Positions 51,736 to 64,000 of a stretch of DNA of 64,000 nt are shown one piece after another (position 1 is the stretch's first letter; the number at the start of each line of letters is the position of its first letter). The DNA comes from Phycisphaeraceae bacterium. Its GTDB lineage: Bacteria > Planctomycetota > Phycisphaerae > Phycisphaerales > UBA1924. Both the position numbers and the translations under genes were made by a program. Below the pieces are notes generated by a model. The model ran no database searches, had not been told where the DNA came from, and worked only from the letters and a program-made list of their open reading frames with translations. Location of the stretch: the NCBI GenBank assembly GCA_019636565.1, contig JAHBXG010000012.1, forward strand, positions 41,552-105,551. The letters run 5' to 3'.

Positions 51736-52316
51736 CGCGTCTCGCCGCGATGCTGGGCCTGGCCGTGTTCGTGCTCGGCGCGTGCGAAACCCGGGTGGTG
51801 CGCTACAACCCGCCGCTGGCGGGCTTGCCGGGTGCACAGACGGGGATGGCCCCGGTGCTGGACTCCACGATGCACGCACAGGGTTCGCCCTTGGCGGCGG
51901 AACCGACCGCGAAGCCGGTGATCGAAAACGCCGACGGTACCAAGACGCTCATCTCGCGCAACGGCCGTGATCTGATGTTCCACATCGCATCGTGCATGCG
52001 CGAGGACGACGAGAAGACGTTTGTCGATCAGGTCTTGAGCGAGACGACGCGCGACGAGTTTTACGAACGGGGCTACGACCCGAAACTCGCGTTTACAGAA
52101 ATGAAACGGCGACGTGAAGACCTGGAGAAACTGTTCAAGATGCTACCGTCGGCGGAACTCAGCCCCGGCGTCCAACTCGAGACGGTTGGCGAGAACGTGA
52201 TGCGTGTTCGCCTGCACTATGTCGACCGCGAGGCCCTGCCGTGGTGCGGCTTTGACATGAAGCTCGAAGGATCGAACTGGAAACTGCGTTGGTTTATTGA
52301 GAACGATGGGAAGTGA
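51732..52316 (+). CDS. Lipoprotein of unknown function
   Basis: 194 aa. GTG start overlapping the nadB stop. The lipoprotein signal RLAAMLGLAVFVLGAC has an LGAC lipobox with Cys at about residue 18. The mature part has a basic amphipathic stretch (FTEMKRRREDLEKLFKML) and a strand-rich C-terminus (VMRVRLHYVDREALPWCGFDMKLEG). Translationally coupled to nadB but with no evident link to NAD synthesis. No family recognised. Confidence 0.72.
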   Translation: MTRLAAMLGLAVFVLGACETRVVRYNPPLAGLPGAQTGMAPVLDSTMHAQGSPLAAEPTAKPVIENADGTKTLISRNGRDLMFHIASCMREDDEKTFVDQVLSETTRDEFYERGYDPKLAFTEMKRRREDLEKLFKMLPSAELSPGVQLETVGENVMRVRLHYVDREALPWCGFDMKLEGSNWKLRWFIENDGK

Positions 52317-52418
52317 TGAGGTGTTCTTGCAGCGCGGATCGCCGCCGTTTGCAGGCCCAACGAACCCTCGCAGCGGCACAAAGAGCGCCGAGAACAAATC
52401 AGAGAGTTGGCAACATTC

Positions 52419-54359
52419 TCAGCGCGCGCCGGCACGGGGCTCGAGCGTGACATCGATCGACATTTCTTTGCCGTCACGGATCAGCGTGACCTTGACGACG
52501 TCGCCGGGTTTGGCGGCGTTGAAATAGGGCATCCACTCTTCTACACCCGCGATCCGATTGTCGTTCCACTTGATGATGAGGTCGTTGGCCTTGACACCCG
52601 CCTTGGATGCCGGTGTTCCGGGCAGCACTTCGCCTACAAGCACGCCCTTCTCTTCGCCTGAATAGTCGCCGGGGGAGATTCCGAAGCGGATGCGGCCGCG
52701 GGTCGGGGGCGGGGGCTCGTCGCCCTCGGTGGTCACGACGTTGGAAGGAGACACGAATTTCCACGGTTCGGGACGCAGCGCGGCGTCGAGCGCGATGCGG
52801 TAGGCCATGTCCGCGATTTTCGCTGCACCTTCCCAATTGATCAGGGCGGCGACATCGCTGGGACGGTGGTAATCCGGGTGCATGCCCGAGAACAGGAAGA
52901 GCACCGGCACCTTGGCTGCGTAGAACGAGGCGTGATCGGAGGGGCCCATCCCGCTTTGTTTCCCGGCGATCTTGAGGTCGCTGGATTCAAAGTACGGGGC
53001 AAGCCAATCGGCGAATCCCTCGGCGGTCCCCACGCCGCCGGCTTCGAGAGGCTTGTCGGAGAGGCGGCCGATCATGTCGAGATTCAGCATGAAATCGTGC
53101 TTTTCGATGTCCACAATCGGATGCTGGGTGTAGAAACGCGAGCCGTTCAGGCCCGATTCTTCGGCGGAAAAGCCCAGAAAGAGGATGCTGCGCCGAGGTG
53201 TTCCTTCTGGCAATTCCGCGTACGCCTCGCTGAGTCGCTTGGCCAACAGGAGCATGCCGGACGTGCCGCTGGCGTTGTCGTCGGCGCCGGGGTGGAGTTG
53301 GCCCCGATCGCTGGGAAATCGCACACCAACCTGACCCATGCCAAGGTGGTCGTAGTGCGAGCCAACGACAATGAAGTGGTCGGCGAGATCGCCCACGCCT
53401 GGAAGAATCGCGCCCACGTTGTCTGTGGTGGGACGCACCTTTTTGATTTCGGTGTCGATCGTGACGCTGACGCCCGGCAACTCGACGATCACGCCCTTCT
53501 CGTCGGCGAGCTTGCGGAGGTCGAGGAGCGAACGCCCCTGCGGATCGGCGCCACGCAACATGGCGTCGACGGTGTCGATGGTGGCCATGATGACTGGAGC
53601 TTCGTAAGGCTCGCGCGCCGTGATGCTGTTGACATCTTCTAACTTGTCGACGCGATCGTCCTTCGCGCCCGGCGCGTTGACGAGGATGACAGCCTTCGCG
53701 CCGCGCCGGATGGACGCGCCGATCTTTGGCTCGAGGCCGGCGTAGAACGACCAGCCTTCTGTGGACCACTTGGAGGTCCCGTCTTCTTTCATGGGCTCGA
53801 ATCGCAGCACGATGGCGATCTTGCCTTCAACGTCGGGACCGGAATCCGGGAAGCTCGTGTAACCATCCTCGCCCATCGTGATGCCGTAGCCCGCGAAGAC
53901 GAGCGGCGCGGTCACCGAGCCGTTGCCCGACACGCCCAGAACGTTGAAATCCTTTCCGGCAGTGAGGGTGACGGCTTTTCCGTTCGCTGTGAACGCGAAT
54001 TCCTGTTTCGAAATCTCGTTGTGCGAGGGTCCGGGGAAGGGCTGGCGGTACGAAGGCTTTGAAGGGTCGGCCTCGTCGGCGAAGGCGGGCTTGAGGCCCA
54101 GGTGCTCGAACTGCCACTGGATGTAGTCGGCCGCGAGTTTGCCGCCTCGGGAGCCGGGATAGCGGCCTTCGAAAAAGGGGTTGGCCAGCGTCGTGAGGTG
54201 ATCGCGGAGGATGTTCTGATCGGACGCGAGCGTCTCTTCCGTGCCGGGAGGCGTCACCTCGCCCGACGTGCCGTTCCCAGAGGTCTGCGGCAGACCCGCG
54301 CCGATGGCGGTCAATGTCAAAAAGAAGGAAAGAACGAGCGGGCCGCGGCAGCGATGCAT
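52419..54359 (-). CDS. Exported M28 aminopeptidase with PA and PDZ domains
   Basis: 646 aa. Signal peptide at 54359 onward ([18 protein letters not shown]). A PA insert ([25 protein letters not shown]) is followed by the M28 zinc core: [12 protein letters not shown] (His, Asp), [14 protein letters not shown] (bridging Asp), [17 protein letters not shown] (Glu, Glu), NLDMIGR (Asp) and HPDYHRPSD (His). The C-terminal PDZ domain ([24 protein letters not shown]) is about 90 residues. Expected to trim peptides outside the cytoplasm. A single gene, divergent from gcvP. Confidence 0.93.
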   Translation of the reverse strand: MHRCRGPLVLSFFLTLTAIGAGLPQTSGNGTSGEVTPPGTEETLASDQNILRDHLTTLANPFFEGRYPGSRGGKLAADYIQWQFEHLGLKPAFADEADPSKPSYRQPFPGPSHNEISKQEFAFTANGKAVTLTAGKDFNVLGVSGNGSVTAPLVFAGYGITMGEDGYTSFPDSGPDVEGKIAIVLRFEPMKEDGTSKWSTEGWSFYAGLEPKIGASIRRGAKAVILVNAPGAKDDRVDKLEDVNSITAREPYEAPVIMATIDTVDAMLRGADPQGRSLLDLRKLADEKGVIVELPGVSVTIDTEIKKVRPTTDNVGAILPGVGDLADHFIVVGSHYDHLGMGQVGVRFPSDRGQLHPGADDNASGTSGMLLLAKRLSEAYAELPEGTPRRSILFLGFSAEESGLNGSRFYTQHPIVDIEKHDFMLNLDMIGRLSDKPLEAGGVGTAEGFADWLAPYFESSDLKIAGKQSGMGPSDHASFYAAKVPVLFLFSGMHPDYHRPSDVAALINWEGAAKIADMAYRIALDAALRPEPWKFVSPSNVVTTEGDEPPPPTRGRIRFGISPGDYSGEEKGVLVGEVLPGTPASKAGVKANDLIIKWNDNRIAGVEEWMPYFNAAKPGDVVKVTLIRDGKEMSIDVTLEPRAGAR

Positions 54360-54504
54360 GTGTGAATTCTCCACGAGCGGGCGGGCCAGAATACAGGAAC
54401 TCGGGCGCGCGGAACCTAGTATTGGAGCGAGGATCGGCACCGGTCGCACAAATCGCGTCTTTGCCGCTGCCGACACCCTCTTTTTGGCGGTTCCGGAGCC
54501 CTGC

Positions 54505-57444
<2,940 letters not shown>

Positions 57445-57460
57445 CCGTACGATCAACCCG

Positions 57461-59239
57461 ATGCACGACGCGATCCTCATGCAAGCCGCTCCGCACGTTG
57501 CCGCGGGGAGAATCCCACAGGCCTTGGCGATTCTTCGGCGTGCACTCGAAAAGAACCCCGCCAATTACCCGCTGCTTGACAAGACTGTCGACCTGCTTTG
57601 CAAGACCAAGCAGTACGACCAGGCAAATTTTCTGGTCGAGCGTGCCGCACAGCTCGTCCCCGCCGATCGCAAGTACATGATGCTCGCGGGCGACATCGAG
57701 ATGAAGCGTGAGCGATTCGGGGCCGCGTCAAAGTTTTTCTGGCGGGCGTTCGAGATCGATCCGACCGATATCGAGCCGCTCCGCGCCGGTTGTATCGCGA
57801 TGTACCAGGACGGCCGCTTTGAAGAGGCGATGGGCACGGCCCGCCGGTTGTACACCGAACGCCCCGGCGATATCAAGGCTCTCGCGCTCTACTCGGGGTT
57901 CTGCGATCTGGCGGGTGACTTGAACGAGATGGTGCGGGTGCTCATCCAGGCACTCGAGCGTGCTCCCAGCGATGCCGCGATCCTTTCTGCCCTTCTTCTG
58001 CCCCTGACCCGCCTGCACGGCGTCGATCCGCGCCTGGTGTTCCACCACCATGTGCGCATGGGCCAACTCGTGACGGAAATGGCCCCCGCCGACAACCGCC
58101 CTCACGCAAACATTCCCGACCCGGAGCGCCCGCTGCGCATCGGGTATTGCAGCCAGGACTTTCGCAACCGATCCGCCGGCCATTTCATCGAACCGATCAT
58201 CGCCAATCACGACAAGTCGATGTTCCACGTGACCCTGTATCACAACGTGATCAGCGAGGACGAACTGACCGCCCGCCTTCGCAAGCACGCGGCCCGCTAC
58301 ATCGATACGCACCGGGTCGACGACAAGAAGATGGTCGATTTCATCCGCAACGACCGCATCGACATTCTCGTCGATCTCAGCGGCCACACCGGCATGGGCC
58401 GCATCGTCCCGTTCGTGCTCAAGCCCGCTCCGATCCAATACACCTACATGGGCTATCCCAACACGACGGGATTGCCGACCATGGACTTTCGCATCGTGGA
58501 TGCGTTCACCGATCCACCCGGCTCAGATCACCTCGCTACCGAAAAACTGGTTCGAATGGAAGGCAGTTTTCTCTGCTACACGCCGCCGCCGCACGCGAGC
58601 GAGCCTGCTCCTCCGCCGAGCGTGAAAAACGGCTACGTCACCTTCGGCTCATTCAACACCCTCACAAAGATCAGCAACCACGTGCTCGACGTCTGGGCCG
58701 ATCTGCTGCTGCAGGTTCCGGGTTCGCGCTTGTTCCTCAAGTCCATGGCGCTCGCCATGCCGGCGACGCGCGAACGAGTGTGGACGCACCTCGCGGCCAA
58801 GGGCGTTGAGCGGTCCCGGGTCGATCTCGAAGGAGAGACCAAGGGCAAGGGCGAGCACATGCAGATGTACTCCCGCATCGATGTCGGGCTCGATACCTGG
58901 CCCTACAACGGCACAACCACCACCGTCGAAGCCATGTACATGGGTGTGCCGGTTGTCACCATCGCCGGCAACAGCCACGTCTCCCGCGTCGGCGTCAGCC
59001 TGCTCTCCAATACCGGCCTGCCCGACCTCATCGCGTCGGACGAGGCGGATTACCTGAAAAAGTGCATCCAGATCGGGCAGGACGAAGCCCGCCGTATCGA
59101 ACTCCGAACCAAACTGCGTTCAATGGTCACCGGCAGTGTTCTTTGCGACCACGCCGGCTTTACGCGAAGGCTGGAAGCCCATTACCGCCAATCCTGGCGC
59201 GATTGGTGCGCCCGCAAGCGGGCAAACCCCGCACTTTGA
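57461..59239 (+). CDS. GT41 (OGT/SPINDLY-like) glycosyltransferase with TPR region
   Basis: 592 aa. The N-terminal 200 residues are TPR-like (AAGRIPQALAILRRALEKNP, GAASKFFWRAFEIDPTDIEPLRA). The GT-B catalytic part follows with PLRIGYCSQDFRNRSAGHF, DILVDLSGHTGMGR, APIQYTYMGYPNTTGLPTMD, YVTFGSFNTLTKIS and GLDTWPYNGTTTTVEAMYMGVPVV, the GT41 landmarks. Family members transfer GlcNAc or fucose to Ser/Thr of proteins. Donor and protein targets here are unknown. 16 bp after gcvP. Confidence 0.9.
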   Translation: MHDAILMQAAPHVAAGRIPQALAILRRALEKNPANYPLLDKTVDLLCKTKQYDQANFLVERAAQLVPADRKYMMLAGDIEMKRERFGAASKFFWRAFEIDPTDIEPLRAGCIAMYQDGRFEEAMGTARRLYTERPGDIKALALYSGFCDLAGDLNEMVRVLIQALERAPSDAAILSALLLPLTRLHGVDPRLVFHHHVRMGQLVTEMAPADNRPHANIPDPERPLRIGYCSQDFRNRSAGHFIEPIIANHDKSMFHVTLYHNVISEDELTARLRKHAARYIDTHRVDDKKMVDFIRNDRIDILVDLSGHTGMGRIVPFVLKPAPIQYTYMGYPNTTGLPTMDFRIVDAFTDPPGSDHLATEKLVRMEGSFLCYTPPPHASEPAPPPSVKNGYVTFGSFNTLTKISNHVLDVWADLLLQVPGSRLFLKSMALAMPATRERVWTHLAAKGVERSRVDLEGETKGKGEHMQMYSRIDVGLDTWPYNGTTTTVEAMYMGVPVVTIAGNSHVSRVGVSLLSNTGLPDLIASDEADYLKKCIQIGQDEARRIELRTKLRSMVTGSVLCDHAGFTRRLEAHYRQSWRDWCARKRANPAL

Positions 59240-59251
59240 GATTCGCCCCCC

Positions 59252-59280
59252 GCCTCCCGACACCCTGCCTCCCGACACCC
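59252..59280. repeat. 14-bp direct repeat between the GT41 gene and putA
   Basis: GCCTCCCGACACCC occurs twice with one base between (59252-59265 and 59267-59280). Confidence 0.75.
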
Positions 59281-59377
59281 CGGCTCGATCCGCACCGGGC
59301 GGCACCCATTCGGGCACCGGCCCACTTCTACAGTTGACGCCTTCGCAACACCTTCATTCCTTCACCAGGGAATCGCC

Positions 59378-62300
59378 ATGGGTCTGTTTTCGTGGATGGG
59401 CCGGTCCTCTCCTGCCGCAGAAAAACGCGTCGTTGTTTCGGGCGGCGCTGCGCTCACGCCCGCTGCTCCCGCCGGCCGAGAGGCGCGCATCTTCGATATC
59501 GGCGCCGATCTGCTCCGACGCGCCCGTTCGCACAAGACGGGATTGCTCTCGGCCAAGTTCTATTCCGATGCGCTGATGGAATGGTCCATGAAGGACCCCG
59601 AGTTCAAAGTCCAGATGTTCCGATTCGTTGACACCTTTCCGATGCTGAGGTCGGCCGAAGCCGTGCACGAGCATCTGCACGATTATCTCAGCCAGCCCGG
59701 CGTCACCGTCCCCCCGGTCATCGGCGCGGCGCTCAAGGCCGGGTCGCTGCTCAAGGGCGCGGCCGCGGCCACCATCGGCAAGCAAATCGAGGGCATGGCG
59801 GGCAAGTTCATCGCCGGCACCGACGCAGCCAGCGCGCTGGGCGGGCTGCGCAAAATGTGGGATCAGGGCATCGCCTTCAGCGTCGACCTGCTCGGCGAGA
59901 CGTGCGTATCGGACATGGAAGCGGACGATTACGCGCGAAAATACCTTGATCTCGTTCAGAATCTGCCGGCACAGGTCGCGGCGTGGCCCGCAAACTCGCG
60001 CCTTGAATCCGATCACCTCGGCTCGATCCCGCGCGTCAATGTCAGCATCAAGATCTCCGCGCTCTCGGCACGCACGGATCCCATCGACACCGAGGGCGCG
60101 ATTGCCGACCTGTTCAAACGCATCATCCCCATTCTTGAAACGGCCCGCGATCGGGGCGTCTTTGTCAACTTCGACATGGAGCACCACGCTCTCAAGGATT
60201 TCACGCTCGAACTCTTCCAGCGCAGTTGCGAGAAGATCGACTTCCAAGCAGGCCTGGCGATGCAGGCGTACCTCAAGAGCGGCCCCGACGACGCCCGACG
60301 CATGGTGGATTGGTCACGGCGCACCAAACGCGTCATCACCGTCCGGCTCGTCAAGGGAGCGTACTGGGACGCCGAGACGATCAGAAGCGATCTGCTCGGC
60401 TGGCCGTGCCCCGTCTGGCCCCAGAAGTGGCAAACCGATGCGTGCTTCGAACGCATGTCCGAGATCTTCCTCGACGCCATGCCCCGAACCAAGTCCGACG
60501 CGGCCGGTGGCGGGGTGAAACTCGCCCTGGGAAGCCACAACGTTCGCTCTATCGCTGCGGCGCTCGCGGGCTTGGAATCGCGCGGCATCCCGAAAGAAGC
60601 CATCGAACTCCAAATGCTCCATGGCATGGCCGACCAACTCAAGTATTCGGCCGCGGAGATCGACCTGCGCATCCGCGAGTACGTTCCCGTCGGCGAAATG
60701 ATCCCGGGCATGGCTTACCTGGTCCGCAGGCTGCTCGAGAACACCAGCAACGAGAGCTGGCTCAAGGCCGGCTTCATGGATCAGGCCGACGCGGGCGCTC
60801 TACTCCGCGCACCGGCCCCGCAGGGCGGCAACCTCGGCGCAGCGCCCATCGCGCCTTCCGACGCGCTCGCGACCGCACCCGAACGCCACAGGCTCAGCCC
60901 TGCTATTTCCGGCGTCGGAGACGGACGTCCGTTCTTTACCGAGCCGGTTCGTGACTTCTCCGACGCCAAGCAGCACGCGGCCTTTGGTGCCGCAGTCGCC
61001 CGCGCGACGGTGCCCAAGGTCGCCAACGACCGTACCGTCGAGCAGGCAGCGGAAATGATCGCCAAGGCTCATCGCGCGTTCGACCAGTGGCGCGACACCG
61101 ATCCGAAACAGCGTGCGGACGTGCTGATCCGGGCCGCGGCCGCCATGAGGAAACAGCGCGACGGCCTCGCGGGCGTGATGATCCGCGAGGCAGGCAAGCC
61201 GTGGCGCGAAGCCGATGCGGATGTGTGCGAGGCTATCGATTTCTGCGATTACTACGCGCGGATGGCGATCCCGTTGTTTTCGCGCGCCCGGCTCGGCCGG
61301 TTTGTGGGTGAACTCGATGAGCAGTTCTATCAAGCGCGCGGCGTTACCGCAGTCATCAGCCCGTGGAACTTTCCGCTGGCCATTCTGGCCGGGATGACGA
61401 GCGCGGCCCTCGTGACCGGCAACACCGTGATCATGAAACCCGCCGAGCAGACGCCCGGCATCGCCAGCATCTTCTTCGATATTCTGCAGGATTCGCTGCG
61501 CGGCGCGGGTTTCACCTCGGCGCTCGCCTCGGATGTACTGCACTTCTGCCCCGCCCCAGGAGAGACGGTCGGCGCTTCCTTAGTGCGCGATCCGCGCATC
61601 GCGCTTATCGCGTTTACGGGCAGCAAGGCCGTCGGCCTCGACATCCTCCAGGCAGCCGGCGTGACGCCCGAAGCCCAGCACCACGTCAAGAAAGTGGTGT
61701 GCGAGATGGGGGGCAAGAACGCCATCATCATCGACACCAGCGCCGACCTTGACGAGGCGATTCTCGGCGTCCGCCAGAGCGCCTTCGGCTTCCAGGGTCA
61801 AAAGTGCAGCGCCTGCTCGCGTGTCATCGTCGTCGATCCCGAAGGTCCAGACGGCCCCGCGATCCGTCACTTCACCTGGCGGCTTGTCGAGGCCACCAAA
61901 GCGCTCTCGATCGGTGACCCGGTCGCTAGCGGGACCGATATCGGCCCGGTCATCGATCTCGAATCCAAGAGCAAGATCGAGCGCTACATCGCGATCGGCA
62001 AGAGCGAGGCACGCCACGAACTGACGCTCGCGGTTCCTCCGGGACTCGAAGCCAAGACCGGACGCGATTTCGTGGGCCCGACGATCTTCAGTCACGTGCC
62101 GCCGACGGCGCGGATCGCGACCGAAGAAATCTTCGGCCCCGTGCTCGCTGTTATTCACGCATCGACGTTCGCGCACGCGCTCGAGATCGCGAACTCTTCC
62201 ATTTACAAACTGACCGGCGGCGTCTTCACGCGCAAGCCCCGCCACATCGAACTCGCCAAGAAGCAATTCCGCGTGGGCAACCTTTACATTAACCGCGGCT

Positions 62301-62467
62301 GCACCGGCGCGCTGGTCGCGCGACACCCGTTCGGAGGATTTGGCATGTCCGGCGTCGGCTCCAAGGCCGGCGGCTCCGACTATCTCCTCCAGTTCGTTGA
62401 ACCCCGCGCCGTCGCCGAGAACACCCTTCGACGCGGCTTCGCGCCCGAACTCGGCGAAGAAATCTGA
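59378..62467 (+). CDS. putA: Bifunctional proline dehydrogenase / glutamate-semialdehyde dehydrogenase
   Basis: 1029 aa. N-terminal PRODH barrel: VSIKISALSARTDPID, NFDMEHHALKDFTLELF, VRLVKGAYWDAETI, QMLHGMADQLKYS. C-terminal ALDH: ISPWNFPLAILAGM, KPAEQTPG, FTGSKAVG, VCEMGGKNAIIID (Glu) and FQGQKCSACSR (Cys). It converts proline to glutamate in two channelled steps. The DNA-binding ribbon-helix-helix of E. coli PutA is missing, so it is a type A-like enzyme without autoregulation. A short N-terminal segment (MGLFSWMGRSS) could contact membrane. Confidence 0.95.
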   Translation: MGLFSWMGRSSPAAEKRVVVSGGAALTPAAPAGREARIFDIGADLLRRARSHKTGLLSAKFYSDALMEWSMKDPEFKVQMFRFVDTFPMLRSAEAVHEHLHDYLSQPGVTVPPVIGAALKAGSLLKGAAAATIGKQIEGMAGKFIAGTDAASALGGLRKMWDQGIAFSVDLLGETCVSDMEADDYARKYLDLVQNLPAQVAAWPANSRLESDHLGSIPRVNVSIKISALSARTDPIDTEGAIADLFKRIIPILETARDRGVFVNFDMEHHALKDFTLELFQRSCEKIDFQAGLAMQAYLKSGPDDARRMVDWSRRTKRVITVRLVKGAYWDAETIRSDLLGWPCPVWPQKWQTDACFERMSEIFLDAMPRTKSDAAGGGVKLALGSHNVRSIAAALAGLESRGIPKEAIELQMLHGMADQLKYSAAEIDLRIREYVPVGEMIPGMAYLVRRLLENTSNESWLKAGFMDQADAGALLRAPAPQGGNLGAAPIAPSDALATAPERHRLSPAISGVGDGRPFFTEPVRDFSDAKQHAAFGAAVARATVPKVANDRTVEQAAEMIAKAHRAFDQWRDTDPKQRADVLIRAAAAMRKQRDGLAGVMIREAGKPWREADADVCEAIDFCDYYARMAIPLFSRARLGRFVGELDEQFYQARGVTAVISPWNFPLAILAGMTSAALVTGNTVIMKPAEQTPGIASIFFDILQDSLRGAGFTSALASDVLHFCPAPGETVGASLVRDPRIALIAFTGSKAVGLDILQAAGVTPEAQHHVKKVVCEMGGKNAIIIDTSADLDEAILGVRQSAFGFQGQKCSACSRVIVVDPEGPDGPAIRHFTWRLVEATKALSIGDPVASGTDIGPVIDLESKSKIERYIAIGKSEARHELTLAVPPGLEAKTGRDFVGPTIFSHVPPTARIATEEIFGPVLAVIHASTFAHALEIANSSIYKLTGGVFTRKPRHIELAKKQFRVGNLYINRGCTGALVARHPFGGFGMSGVGSKAGGSDYLLQFVEPRAVAENTLRRGFAPELGEEI

Positions 62468-62470
62468 CCT

Positions 62471-62884
62471 TTACTGCGGGGCGCGGGCGAACGCATTCCA
62501 AAGCAGCCACAGAAGCGCTGCGCACAACAACACCGGCACCAGCCAGCCCGAAAGCCACTGATTCGTACCCAGCGGCGACGTATCCGTCGATGGCGCGGGC
62601 GGCGCGGCATCTTGATTCACGCCGACATCCACCTCCGACCAGTCGATGTCAACCGAATCGGCCTTGACCGACCGCAGGATTTCCTTCGCGGCTTCCACAT
62701 CCTTCTTTCGCACCGAAACGCGAAACGGGTTTGTCGCCGCGACTTCCCACTGAAGCGTCATGCCCGCGTTGGCAAAAGAAAACGCGGGAATACCCCGCGC
62801 CTTGAGTGCTTCGACCATGACCGATGCCTCAAACTCCGATCGCGCGGAGGTGACATCTACGAGCGTGTCCGGGTCGGTTGTCAT
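62471..62884 (-). CDS. DUF2007-like protein with C-terminal membrane anchor
   Basis: 137 aa. The N-terminal 70 residues (ARSEFEASVMVEALKARGIPAF, FRVSVRKKDVEAAKEIL) match the DUF2007 ferredoxin-like fold, called 'putative signal transducing protein'. A linker and one helix (WLVPVLLCAALLWLLW) follow. It is 3 bp from the putA stop, convergent, and 15 bp after the next upstream gene. Function unknown. Confidence 0.8.
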   Translation of the reverse strand: MTTDPDTLVDVTSARSEFEASVMVEALKARGIPAFSFANAGMTLQWEVAATNPFRVSVRKKDVEAAKEILRSVKADSVDIDWSEVDVGVNQDAAPPAPSTDTSPLGTNQWLSGWLVPVLLCAALLWLLWNAFARAPQ

Positions 62885-62899
62885 TAAGAGAATGGAGGT

Positions 62900-63826
62900 C
62901 TACTTCGTTTCGGCCGTTGTTGACGGAGCGGGTGTGGAGGTCGTCGCGGGAGGCGTGATCTTCGCCGTCTGCACGATACCCGACGACTTGGGCGGAAGCA
63001 GCGTGACGCGCCGCCCGCGCTTGTCCTGATCGATTTGCGTCTGCTCCGCCGGCCAGAAGGGGTAGCCGTTGATCTGGCGCTGGATGTAGTCGGGCGCCGT
63101 AACGAGCAGGCCCTTCTTGTAATAGCGAACCGTCGCGCCGGATCCGCCGTTGTTCGTCCACTGTTCCGGCTCGATCAAATCGACAATGAGTCGGATCAAT
63201 TCGTCGGCGCGATCTTGTTCCGATTTTCCGGTGTTCTGGTTGGTCTGCGTGTTTCCGCCCGAGAACGGGCTGCTACCGCCTCCGCCGCCGCTGCTGGCCT
63301 GAAGCGCGCTGTTGAGATCAAACTGCGGCACGTCGCTGTAGTCGTGGATCTCAAGAAGCAAATCGGAGATGTCGTAGATCTCAAGACGCTTTGTGCGATT
63401 GAGGCGTTCTTTGGGCCCGACCTCGATCATTCCACTTTCCGTCATCTGCCACGTGCTGCCTCCCGTTGCCGCGTCGCCACCAGCCTGCGTCAGCACTGCT
63501 TCGAGAAGCGAGAGCGCACTCAGATCCTGCGCCGTGAACGTGATCAACGTTTCTTTGTCCAGCCCGATTGGGTTTCGATCGTCCTGCCAGCGGACCAGGA
63601 GCGGCGCGCCGGTCGCGTCAGCGATGTTCTTCATCACCGCTTCGAGCGGCGTCTGCTGGTAATCCACGCTCATCGGTTTCATGAGCATGCCCAGAGCACG
63701 TCGCTGCGCGCCGAGAGACTGTGCGCTTTGCGGGCCGATGTTCGAAGACTGCGCGATCGCCGTGAGCGGAAAAAGCGTTGAAACGCCCGCGATAACCGCC
63801 GCACCCATTCCAAGCCTCAGATTCAT
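62900..63826 (-). CDS. Exported protein with secretin-N-domain-like regions
   Basis: 308 aa. Signal peptide MNLRLGMGAAVIAGVSTLFPLTAIA. An STN/N0-like domain follows (VDYQQTPLEAVMKNIADATG..., LSALSLLEAVLTQAG), then RTKRLEIYDISDLLLEIHDYSD, a motif common before secretin N1 domains, a Gly/Ser-rich linker, and ADELIRLIVDLIEPEQW with LLVTAPDYIQRQINGYPFW. The outer-membrane secretin barrel is lacking. AAGGAG before ATG 63826 decides the start. It may be an accessory of a secretion or pilus system. Confidence 0.78.
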   Translation of the reverse strand: MNLRLGMGAAVIAGVSTLFPLTAIAQSSNIGPQSAQSLGAQRRALGMLMKPMSVDYQQTPLEAVMKNIADATGAPLLVRWQDDRNPIGLDKETLITFTAQDLSALSLLEAVLTQAGGDAATGGSTWQMTESGMIEVGPKERLNRTKRLEIYDISDLLLEIHDYSDVPQFDLNSALQASSGGGGGSSPFSGGNTQTNQNTGKSEQDRADELIRLIVDLIEPEQWTNNGGSGATVRYYKKGLLVTAPDYIQRQINGYPFWPAEQTQIDQDKRGRRVTLLPPKSSGIVQTAKITPPATTSTPAPSTTAETK

Positions 63827-63972
63827 CACCAAGCTCCTTGCCCCGCACTGCCCCCACCGCTTTCGGTCTATCAGCTCAACAGGCACCATTACGGTACCAC
63901 GCCGCACTCCCTATTCGACACCGAACCCGCTTTGGTGTTCCGAATTCTGGCAACTCCAGGCCAATCGGCGCA

Positions 63973-64000
63973 TGGAGCCACCTCGGGGATTTGAACCCCG
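63973..64000 (-). tRNA. tRNA, 3' part only, cut by window edge
   Basis: The minus strand gives a T arm CGGGG-TTCAAAT-CCCCG, the acceptor 3' strand AGGTGGC, a T discriminator and an adjacent CCA. The anticodon lies outside the window, so the identity is unknown. Confidence 0.82.

Overview
The window looks like ordinary chromosome from a GC-rich member of the Planctomycetota, most likely a Phycisphaerae-type organism. Evidence: five secreted proteins end in a PEP-CTERM-like sorting signal of the form VPAPGSLALLGLGGLVAARRRR. There is also a DUF1573 protein, a C-terminal 'CGYD..GL..CPEC' zinc ribbon of the kind common in planctomycetes, a GT41 (SPINDLY/OGT-like) glycosyltransferase, and housekeeping genes scattered singly instead of in classical operons. 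Genus and species cannot be told from the sequence. I see no prophage, plasmid functions, CRISPR array or transposase.

Layout. 1-843: the 5' part of rtcB, running off the left edge. 963-5142: deoC, a zinc-ribbon membrane protein, an aldehyde dehydrogenase and a PrxQ-like peroxiredoxin. 5176-11903 (minus): alaS followed directly by atpZ, atpI, atpB, atpE, atpF and atpH, which is the Fo half of ATP synthase plus delta without the other F1 genes. 11976-15859: a GT4 glycosyltransferase, the transhydrogenase sthA and an FkbM methyltransferase. 15940-16566 (minus): mscL and a tRNA-Cys. 16720-21393: a tandem-domain secreted protein, a small membrane protein, an SDR, and a LolC/LolD-like ABC pair. 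21524-24203: an alpha/beta hydrolase and a GH3-family acyl-amido synthetase. 24397-27832: a PEP-CTERM protein, a solitary nuoH and a dus. 27974-30718: a DUF1573/rhodanese/MauE-like envelope redox cassette, then rpsR with its terminator. 30721-33215: heptamer repeat arrays, a GAF-type methionine sulfoxide reductase, an aromatic-acid-exporter-like membrane protein, a 192-bp inverted-repeat element and an SMR transporter. 33238-37152 (minus): fumarylacetoacetase, a conserved unknown and a PD40 beta-propeller protein. 37197-37898: an RluA-type pseudouridine synthase. 37991-41838 (minus): four consecutive PEP-CTERM paralogs, each with its own intrinsic terminator. 42126-48654 (minus): thyX, a PadR plus membrane-protein module, a PDZ metallopeptidase-like protein, purN, a STAS protein and a thioesterase. 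48734-52316: a DinB-like protein, a membrane protein, nadB and a lipoprotein. 52419-54359 (minus): an M28 peptidase. 54505-62467: gcvP, a GT41 glycosyltransferase and putA. 62471-63826 (minus): a DUF2007-type protein and a secretin-N-domain-like exported protein. The window ends in a partial tRNA.

How genes may work together. DeoC makes acetaldehyde, which the downstream dehydrogenase could oxidise. alaS-atp is a plausible single transcription unit. The SDR/LolC/LolD genes overlap or nearly abut. DUF1573, rhodanese and MauE-like genes form a compact unit probably acting in the cell envelope. The PadR gene and its membrane partner share a promoter that carries a near-ideal palindromic operator.

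The most unusual material is non-coding or structural. It comprises several families of short tandem heptamers in spacers, two inverted-repeat-bounded intergenic elements, a repeat tract translated inside deoC, a tandem PEP-CTERM array in which one copy has lost its stop codon just after the sorting signal, and a tRNA-Cys with an enlarged variable arm. I found no clear multi-gene system that looks wholly new.
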